A stretch of 6,451 nt of DNA. It comes from Acidobacteriota bacterium. Lineage in GTDB: Bacteria > Acidobacteriota > Vicinamibacteria > Vicinamibacterales > CAVVIG01. The position numbers were made by a program, and so were the translations under genes. Below, one piece after another: positions 1 through 5,940 of this stretch. The stretch covers positions 574 to 7,024 of the forward strand of contig QHWL01000298.1 of assembly GCA_003222555.1 (NCBI GenBank), given 5' to 3'. Every line of letters starts with the position of its first letter. Position 1 is the stretch's first letter. Under the pieces are notes generated by a model. That model made no database searches. It was not told where the DNA came from and was given only the letters and a program-made list of their open reading frames with translations.

Positions 1-2
1 AG

Positions 3-2289
3 GGGCTCACCAGCCGGATCTTCGCTCGCTCGCACCTGTCGCTCGAAAACATCCGCAAGGAAATCGAAGGCCGCACGGTCTTCCGCGAGAAGGTGTCCAC
101 CTCGGTCGAAATCCCGTTCAGTGCGGAAACCAAGCGCGTTTTGCAGTTTGCGGCGGAAGAGGCCGATCGCCTGCTCCACAACTACATCGGCACCGAGCAT
201 CTCCTGCTGGGAATCCTCCGCGAGGAACGCTCGGTGGCGGCGTCGATCCTCATGGAAAAGGGGATGCGCCTCAACACGGTGCGCGAGGACATCGTCCAGC
301 TGCTGAACGAAAAGACAACGCTGACGCGGGTGAAAGAGACGCCGCTTTTGGCCGAGTTCAGCCGCGACCTCACCGAGTCGGCGATGAAGAATCAGCTCGA
401 TCCGCTCGTCGGCCGCGAGCACGAGCTCGAGCGCGTGCAGCAGGTGCTCTGCCGCCGGACCAAGAACAATGCGGTGCTCATCGGCGAGCCTGGCGTCGGC
501 AAGACGGCCATCGTCGAAGGACTGGCGCAGAAGATCGTCTACGGCGACGTCCCGCACTTCCTCGCCGACAAACGGATCCTCGCGCTCGACATCTCGCTGA
601 TCGTCGCCGGGACGAAATACCGCGGTCAGTTCGAAGAACGCCTCAAAGCGATCATGAAGGAGCTGACCGACAACCCAAACATCATCGTGTTCATCGACGA
701 GCTGCACACGCTGGTTGGTGCGGGATCGGCCGAGGGGTCGCTCGACGCGGCGAACATTCTCAAGCCCGCGCTCTCGCGCGGCGAGATCCGCTGCATCGGC
801 GCGACGACGCCCGCGGAGTACCGCAAGTACATCGAAAAGGACCGCTCGCTCGAGCGGCGCTTTCAGGCGATCAAGGTCGATCCGCCCGGCGAGCGTGAGA
901 CCATCGACATCCTGCTCGGCGTGAAGGATCGGTACGAGAATTTTCATCACGTCGAGTACACGCGCGAAGCGATCGAAGCCGCCGTCTATCAGTCGAACCG
1001 TTACATCACCGACCGCTTTCTGCCCGACAAAGCGATCGATCTGGTCGACGAAGCGGGCGCGCGCGCGAAGCTGCGCGAAGCGGGCTTCAGCGAGGAGTTC
1101 GGCGAGATCAACAAGAGCATTCGCGTCGCCGTCGAGCAGATGGAGAGCGCCGTCTCGCAGAAGGACTTCGAGAAGGCGCAGTTCTACCGCGAGCAGGAAG
1201 TGACGGCGCGCGAGAACCTGCAGTTTGTCCGCGAGAAGTTCGACGTCAAGTCGAGCGCCCGCAAGGTGGTCGTCGGCAAACAGGAGATCGACGAAGTCGT
1301 CTCCAAGTGGACCGGCGTGCCGATTGCATCGATCAACCAGGACGAAGGCGACAAGCTGCTGCGCATGGAGGGGGAGCTCCACAGGCGGGTCATCAGCCAG
1401 GAGAAGGCCATCTCGGCCATCTCGCGGGCGATTCGCCGCTCACGCGCTGGCCTCAAGAACCCGAACCGCCCGGTGGGCAGCTTCGTGTTTCTCGGACCGA
1501 CCGGCGTCGGCAAGACCGAGCTCGCGCGCGCGCTGGCCAATTTTCTCTTCGGCAGCGACCAGGCGCTCATCCGCTTCGACATGTCCGAATACATGGAGAA
1601 GCACTCGGTGTCGAAGTTGATCGGCTCGCCCCCCGGCTACGTGGGACACGAAGAAGGCGGGCAGCTCACCGAGAAGGTGAAGCGCAACCCGTACTCCGTC
1701 GTGCTGCTCGACGAGATCGAGAAGGCGCACCCCGACATCTTCAACATCCTGCTGCAGGTGTTCGAAGACGGTCACCTCACCGACGGCCTCGGCAACCGGG
1801 TGAACTTCAAGAACACGATCATCATCATGACGTCGAACATCGGCGCGCGCTTCATCCAGAAGAAGAGCTCGCTCGGGTTCCAGTCGACCGATACGGGCGA
1901 AATCGCCAAGAACGTCTCCGACATGGTGCTCGGCGAAGTGAAGCGCACGTTCAACCCGGAATTCATCAACCGCATCGACGAGATCATCGTCTTCGAGGCG
2001 CTCACCGACGAAGATTTGCGGCCAGTTGAACGAGAACCTCGTCGACCGCAAGCTGAAGATCGCGCTGACGGCGGAGGTTGTCGGCTGGATCATCGAAGCG
2101 ACCTGCAAGGACCGCTCGTACGGCGCGCGGCCGCTGCGGCGCGCGATTCAGCGTTACGTCGAGGATCCGCTGTCGGAAGAGCTCATCCGAGGCCATTTGC
2201 ACGGCGGCGACATCGAGGTGTACCTGGAGGCTGGTGCGCTTGCTTACCGTCCCGCCGGCGAACTGGCGGCCGGACGAAAACTCGCCTAG
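3..2289 (+). CDS. clpC: ATP-dependent Clp protease ATP-binding subunit ClpC (5'-partial, frameshifted)
   Basis: This is a cytoplasmic AAA+ unfoldase that feeds proteins to ClpP. The reading frame is open from base 3, so the true start lies upstream; a GTG at 93 falls inside the Clp N-domain and is not the start. About 40-45 N-terminal residues are missing. Visible in order: the end of the first and all of the second Clp_N repeat (to about 310); AAA-1 with Walker A GEPGVGKT (483-506) and Walker B VFIDE (687-701); a middle region with a UVR-like motif ([10 protein letters not shown], about 1170-1199), typical of ClpC rather than ClpA/ClpB; AAA-2 with Walker A GPTGVGKT (1494-1517) and Walker B VVLLDE (1698-1715); and an LGF tripeptide (1872-1880) at the expected ClpP-docking loop. 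After codon 2016-2018 the homology jumps to another frame (QLNENL from 2023), which carries sensor 2 (GARPLRRA, 2122-2145) and ends at TAG 2287-2289. Read literally, the first frame ends at TGA 2304-2306 with a nonsense tail. Family identity is certain; functionality of this copy is not. Confidence 0.93.
2016..2025 (+). other. Frame break in clpC (about 23 bases missing relative to family)
   Basis: Upstream of this point ClpC homology is in the frame of position 3 and ends with ...TDEDL (L at 2016-2018). It resumes with QLNENL at 2023 in the frame of position 1. In the family about nine residues (of the type xEIVxLMxx) normally separate these two blocks, but only four bases (2019-2022) lie between them here. 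A loss of 23 bases would explain both the missing residues and the phase change. The nine-residue figure comes from recalled ClpC sequences, so the size is approximate. No slippery heptamer is visible, so programmed frameshifting is unlikely. Confidence 0.8.
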
Positions 2290-2296
2290 AAAATTT

Positions 2297-2373
2297 GAGG
2301 ATCTGAGGATTTGAGGATCTAAGGATTTGAATCCAAAATTCAAATTCTCAGATCCTCAAATCCTCAAATTCCC
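2297..2373. repeat. Intergenic palindrome built of 8-bp units (GAGGATTT type)
   Basis: The left arm is four consecutive 8-bp units starting at 2297, 2305, 2313 and 2321 (GAGGATCT, GAGGATTT, GAGGATCT, AAGGATTT). The right arm is four 8-bp units of the complementary type starting at 2342, 2350, 2358 and 2366. Folding pairs 2305-2332 with 2338-2365 with one mismatch (2321/2349) and one G-T pair, leaving a five-base loop CCAAA (2333-2337); weaker pairing extends out to about 2297/2373. It begins eight bases after the clpC stop and contains the stop that the shifted clpC frame would use. No T-run follows, so it is not a textbook intrinsic terminator, though such a stem could stabilise the 3' end of the clpC mRNA or help end transcription. 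The function is unknown. Confidence 0.9.
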
Positions 2374-2441
2374 TGCGTTTCAGCCAAAGGCCTCTCCAAA
2401 GCGTCTAATTTCCAGTAAAGTAAGGGGAATTTAGTGTCCGT
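2374..2441 (+). promoter_or_regulatory. bamA leader with candidate ribosome binding site
   Basis: The purine-rich AAGGGG at 2422-2427 lies 14 bases before the ATG at 2442, a wide spacing. An alternative is GAGGG at 2451-2455, seven bases before an in-frame GTG at 2463, which would give a shorter but still usable signal peptide. An in-frame TAA at 2421-2423 rules out any start further upstream. I see no convincing -35/-10 pair; TAAAGT at 2416-2421 is at best a weak -10. Confidence 0.4.
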
Positions 2442-5128
2442 ATGTCTTCAGAGGGCTTTCGAGTGCTCGAGCGTTTAGGCGTGTTCAGCGTGCTGGCCCT
2501 GTTAGTGGTGTTGATGGCGGCCGCGCCCCTCCGGGCGCAGCAGCCTCCCAGCCAGGCGCCGGCCGCCGCTCCCACGACGATTTGCGGCCAGCCAATCCCT
2601 GCGCCGAGGGCGCTGCCGCCGGCCAACTCCGGCCCCCTCGTCTACCTCATCGCCCCTTGCTTCGAAGCTCAGGGCGGTGCGTCGGTCATCGACGCGGAAA
2701 CGTACCTCTATTACATCCAGCTGAAACAGAGCCGGCCCTCGGAAGGCGTGTGGATGCCGTACGACGGCACGACCGAGAACACGATCCGCGAAGACTTCCG
2801 GCGCCTGTGGAACACGAACTTTCTGGACAATCTCTGGATTGAGGTCAGCGACTACAAGTTCTCGAACGGCGTCGTTGGCAAGATGGTCACTTACAACATG
2901 GAGGAGCGGCAGCGTGTGAAGATCGTCGACTACGTCGGCACGAAGAAGCTCGAGACCACGAAGATCGACGAGAAGCTGAAGGAAATGATGACGCAGATCC
3001 GCCTCGACACGTTCATCGATCCCGGGCTCGTGCAAAAGGTCGAAACGATCGTGCGCGAGATGATGAAGGAAAAAGGCTTTCAGAACGCGGAGGTGACCCA
3101 CGAGATCAAGGAGATGCCTGGTGGGCCCAAGCTCGTGCACCTGACCTTCCATATCGACGAGGGCCCGAAGGTCAAGATCAGGCGAATTACCTTCCTCGGC
3201 AACAAGGCGATTGGCTCGGGCACGCTCAAGCGCCAGATGAAAGAGAACAAGGAGCAGTGGTTCCTGTCCTTCATCAGCGGCCGCGGCACGTATCAGGAGA
3301 TCAAGTTCGACGAAGACGCGGAAAAGGTGCTGGCGTACTATCGCGATCACGGGTACTTCAAAGCCAACGTCGGCGTGCCGGAGCTCAAGGTGCTTGGTGA
3401 TTCGCCGGACAAGAAGACTCGGTTTGTCGAGCTGCGCATTCCGGTGACCGAGGGCAAACGGTACAAGGTCGGCGACTTTGGCTTCGCCGGTAACACGGTC
3501 GTGAGGACCGAGGCGCTGAAGCCGATGTTCAACCTGAAACCGGGTGAGTATTACAGCGAGAAAACCGTTCGCAAGGGGCTCGAAAAGGCCCGCGAAGTGT
3601 ACGGGTCGGGAGGATACTTCGAGTTCACCGGCTATCCCGATCTCAAAGCGCGCGACGACCCCAACCCCGCCGAGCCCCAGACGCCCGCGGCGCTGGCGGC
3701 CGAGCCGGCCAAACCTGGGTCGGGCCCTCCGATCGTCGACGTCACGATGCGGATGCAGGAAGGCCCGCAGTATTTCGTCAACCGCATCACGTTTGTCGGC
3801 AACAACACGACGCACGACAACGTGATTCGCCGCGAGGTTCAGCTGGCCGAGAACGGCATTTTCAACACCGAGGCGCTGAAGTACAGCGTCAAGCGGCTGA
3901 ATCAGCTCGGCTACTTCAAGCCGCTTACCGAAGGGAAGGACGTGAACGTCGAGAAGACGCCGAACGCGACCAACAGGGTCGACGTCAAGTTGAAGCTCGA
4001 GGAGCAGAACCGGAACCAGCTCACCTTCGGCGCGGGCGTCTCGGAGTTCGAGGGCTTTTTCGGGCAGCTCTCGTTCCAGACGTCGAACTTCCTGGGTCGG
4101 GGCGAGAGCTTCACCATCTCGCTGCAGGCGGGGTCGCGCGCCCAGAACTACATGCTGGCGTTCACCGAGCCGTTCCTCTTCGACCGCAACATTACCGGCG
4201 GGTTCAACCTGTCCAAGCAAACGATCCGCTGTATCGGACAGTTCACGCAGGAGTCGAGCGGGGGAGCGCTCACCTTCGGGTTCCCCCTCGCCGCCTTCAC
4301 CCACATGTACACCGCCTATAGCTACCAGCAGGTGCGGGTGCCGCTCGCCGACATCAACTCGAGCTACACCGACACGGCGGTGCTGGCGCGCAATCCCTTC
4401 CTGGCCGATTCGTTGCTCATCGGGCAGGGCGGCCAACGCACCATCAGTAAGGTGACGCCGAGCGTCGTCCACAACACGGTGGACAACCCGATTTTTCCGA
4501 CGAGCGGCCGCCGGTACACCGCGTCGATCGATCTCGCGGGCCTCGGCGGCAATACCAACTTCTACCATCCATCGGTCGAGGGAGTGTGGTACCTGAAACA
4601 GGCCAGCCGCCTCTCGCTCGGCTTCCGCGCGCAGTACGAGTACATCCACGCGTTCACGGGGTCGAAGGAGCTGCCGATTTTCTCGAAGCTGTTCATGGGC
4701 GGTGAGTACACCGTGCGCGGCTTCGACATCCGATCGATCGGTCCCAAGGATCCAATTACCGGGCTCGTCCTTGGCGGCAACAAGAGCCTGCTGTTCAACG
4801 TCGAGGAGCTCATCGCCATCGCCGGCCCAGTACGCCTGGTGGTCTTTTACGATGCCGGGCAGGTGCAGGCGGGGCCGACACTCGATCCGCCACCTGCCTT
4901 CGTCCCGTTGGCTTGCCTCGGGAGTCGACGCTCGTCCCGGGAAAGAACTTTACGTGGAGAGACTTCAAGACCTCGACGGGCTTGGAGGTTCGGTTCTTCA
5001 TGCCGGTGTTGAACGTCCCGTTCCGGCTGATCTTCGCCTACGATCCGCAGCGCACGGGCGTGCTCGACAACCAGTTCCAGCCCCAGAAAGCGTTTCAGTT
5101 CCGGTTTGCGGTCGGCTCGACGTTCTGA
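2442..5128 (+). CDS. bamA: Outer membrane protein assembly factor BamA (frameshifted near C-terminus)
   Basis: This is the Omp85-family insertase that folds beta-barrel proteins into the outer membrane. From ATG 2442 the protein has a signal peptide (hydrophobic core about residues 13-29, likely cleavage after PLRA at residue 32), a Pro/Ala-rich linker with Cys48 and Cys73, then five POTRA domains at about 84-158, 159-243, 244-338, 339-443 and 444-521. POTRA 4 carries a Pro/Ala/Glu-rich insert (about 405-430). The 16-strand barrel follows from about 523, with the conserved lid-loop motif VRGF at 758-761 (Arg759). After about residue 820 the frame is lost: the literal ORF stops at 5010-5012, while the last barrel strands (FTWRDFKTSTGLEVRFF, then an ending in FRFAVGSTF with the C-terminal Phe used as an insertion signal) continue in the frame of 4913 to TGA 5126-5128. 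The repaired protein is about 895 residues. The Skp gene follows at once, as in many genomes. BamA is essential in diderms studied, so the break is probably a sequence error. GTG 2463 is an alternative start. Confidence 0.95.
4900..4925 (+). other. Frame break in bamA, in a variable surface-loop region
   Basis: BamA homology is in the frame of 2442 up to about residue 820 (YDAGQVQAGPTLDPPPAF). It is in the frame of 4913 from about RESTLVPGKNFTWRDF onward. The change equals one missing base or two extra bases (modulo 3). The junction lies in a loop between barrel strands that varies in length and sequence, so the exact site cannot be fixed from the sequence alone. There is no slippery motif and no long homopolymer, although short C and G runs occur (CCC 4904-4906, GGG 4920-4922). 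Confidence 0.82.
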
Positions 5129-5131
5129 CGG

Positions 5132-5201
5132 GCCACCAAGACAGGGGGACCACGGAGGGCTTATAATCCGGTTTTCTCCGTGTCCTCTGCGCCTTCGTGG
5201 C
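5132..5201. repeat. Intergenic imperfect palindrome (CCACGGAG type) with an 18-base loop
   Basis: The left arm 5132-5157 and right arm 5176-5201 match in 18 of 26 positions when one is reverse-complemented. The best pairing is at the two ends (GCCAC with GTGGC outside, CACGGAG with CTCCGTG inside). The right arm reads as loose 8-bp units starting at 5176, 5184 and 5192. The loop 5158-5175 contains TATAAT. The structure starts four bases after the bamA stop and ends 27 bases before the skp start. It follows the same plan as the palindromes in the other two gaps but is more degraded and has a different unit sequence. Confidence 0.7.
5138..5167 (+). promoter_or_regulatory. Candidate sigma-70 type promoter for skp inside the palindrome
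   Basis: A perfect -10 consensus TATAAT lies at 5162-5167 in a G/C-rich setting. A partial -35, AAGACA (4 of 6 to TTGACA), lies at 5138-5143 with an 18-base spacer. Transcription would begin near 5174 and the right palindrome arm would form the first part of the leader. The -35 falls in the left arm and the -10 in the loop. This is inferred from the consensus only. Confidence 0.45.
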
Positions 5202-5213
5202 GACGACACCAAG

Positions 5214-5219
5214 AAAGGA
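5214..5219 (+). promoter_or_regulatory. Ribosome binding site of skp
   Basis: AAAGGA lies nine bases before the ATG at 5229. It supports this start over the longer open frame that reaches back into the end of bamA, and the residues after 5229 form a clean signal peptide. Confidence 0.7.
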
Positions 5220-5228
5220 ATCAGCGCG

Positions 5229-5846
5229 ATGAGAGGTTTTGCCATTGCTGCGTCGCTCGTGCTGGTGCTGAGCGTCGCTCCGGCGTTCGGTCAAACACCC
5301 GCCCCCGCGAGGCCGGCTCAGCCGCCGCCGCGGACCGCCCCGGCTCCGGCTCCCGAACCGGTGCCGTTCCCAGCGGGCTCGAAGATCGCCTTCGTGAACC
5401 TGCAGCAGATTGCGGCGCTGACGGCGGAGGGCAAGGCGTCGGCCGCCAGGGTGGAAGCCCTCATTCAGAAAAAGCAAAACGAAGGCAACGACAAGGCCAA
5501 GGCGCTCGCGGCGAATCAGCAGAAGCTGCAGCAGAGCGGCGCGTTGCTGAGCGACACCGCGCGTGCCCAGCTCGAGAAAGACATCGAGAAGCAACAGGTC
5601 GACGGGCAGCGCTTCCAGCAGGACGCGCAAGCCGAGATCAACGAGCTGCAGCAGGAGCTGCAGAACGAGTTTCAGAAGAAGCTGTTGCCGGTCATCCAGC
5701 AGCTCGCCCTGGAGAAAGGGCTCCAGATTCTCTTCAGCGCGGCCGACGCGGGGGTCATCTGGGCCGAGCCCGGCCTCGACCTCACGATGGAAGCGGTGAA
5801 GAAAATGGACGCCAGCACCAAGCCGGTCGCGACACCCAAACCGTAG
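5229..5846 (+). CDS. skp: Skp/OmpH family periplasmic outer-membrane-protein chaperone
   Basis: This 205-residue secreted chaperone binds unfolded outer-membrane proteins as they leave the Sec channel and hands them to BamA. The signal peptide covers residues 1 to about 21 (MRGF start, hydrophobic core, likely cleavage after AFG). A Pro/Ala-rich linker of about 28 residues follows. The OmpH domain starts at about residue 51 with the typical short first strand (KIAFVNLQQI) and continues with a long Gln/Lys/Glu-rich coiled-coil hairpin (about 66-165). It closes with the strand region GLQILFSAADAGVIWAEPGLDLT and a short helix, the usual OmpH ending. Length is normal for the family apart from the linker and a basic Pro-rich tail. 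The start at 5229 is chosen for its ribosome binding site and signal peptide. Its place directly after bamA supports the call. Possible promoter at 5138-5167. Confidence 0.92.
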   Translation: MRGFAIAASLVLVLSVAPAFGQTPAPARPAQPPPRTAPAPAPEPVPFPAGSKIAFVNLQQIAALTAEGKASAARVEALIQKKQNEGNDKAKALAANQQKLQQSGALLSDTARAQLEKDIEKQQVDGQRFQQDAQAEINELQQELQNEFQKKLLPVIQQLALEKGLQILFSAADAGVIWAEPGLDLTMEAVKKMDASTKPVATPKP

Positions 5847-5858
5847 CTGCTGTACACT
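5829..5858 (+). promoter_or_regulatory. Weak candidate promoter for fabZ-lpxA
   Basis: TACACT (4 of 6 to TATAAT) lies at 5853-5858. GCGACA (4 of 6 to TTGACA) lies at 5829-5834 with an 18-base spacer, inside the last codons of skp. If used, the start point would be near 5865 and the palindrome 5869-5935 would be transcribed as the 5' leader of fabZ. The match is weak, and cotranscription with skp is equally possible. Confidence 0.22.
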
Positions 5859-5868
5859 AGCGTCGACT

Positions 5869-5935
5869 CGGGATTCGGGATTCGGGATCTGGGATTCGGG
5901 ATTTGCGAATCCCAAATCTCAAATCCCGAATCCCG
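5869..5935. repeat. Intergenic palindrome built of 7-bp units (CGGGATT type)
   Basis: The left side has five 7-bp units starting at 5869, 5876, 5883, 5890 and 5897 (CGGGATT, CGGGATT, CGGGATC, TGGGATT, CGGGATT). The right side has four complementary 7-bp units starting at 5907, 5914, 5921 and 5928. Bases 5876-5903 pair with 5908-5935 in 28 positions: 25 Watson-Crick pairs, one G-T (5892/5919) and two C-A mismatches (5889/5922, 5897/5914). The loop is TGCG (5904-5907). The right arm ends five bases before the fabZ ATG. No T-run follows, so it is not a classical terminator. Confidence 0.92.
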
Positions 5936-5940
5936 CTCCC

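Noticed and set aside
2016..2025. Programmed frameshifting in clpC
   Set aside because: No slippery heptamer, and family residues are missing as well as the phase being changed. No such control is known to me for ClpC.
1440..2108. 222-codon minus-strand frame opposite clpC
   Set aside because: Shadow of the ClpC coding frame; His/Val/Asp-rich translation with no family pattern.
2297..2373. Classical intrinsic terminator
   Set aside because: The stem is far longer than usual and is not followed by a T-run on either strand; a termination role cannot be excluded but is not shown.
2290..2373. Insertion-sequence remnant ends
   Set aside because: The inverted arms lie only a few bases apart with no transposase, and no target duplication is visible.
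2502..4649. 715-codon open frame on the minus strand opposite bamA
   Set aside because: It is the mirror of a GC-rich coding frame, rich in Arg, Leu, Val and His, with no recognisable domain, and the + strand has an unmistakable BamA.
5106..5228. Longer N-terminus for skp starting upstream at 5106
   Set aside because: It would overlap the bamA 3' end and run through the palindrome, placing about 41 residues before an evident signal peptide that begins at 5229.
4998..5915. 305-codon minus-strand frame across skp and the palindromes
   Set aside because: Its translation is low-complexity Leu/Arg-rich and it crosses intergenic repeats; skp on the + strand explains the region.
5869..5935. CRISPR array
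   Set aside because: Units are only 7 bp, directly adjacent and without unique spacers.
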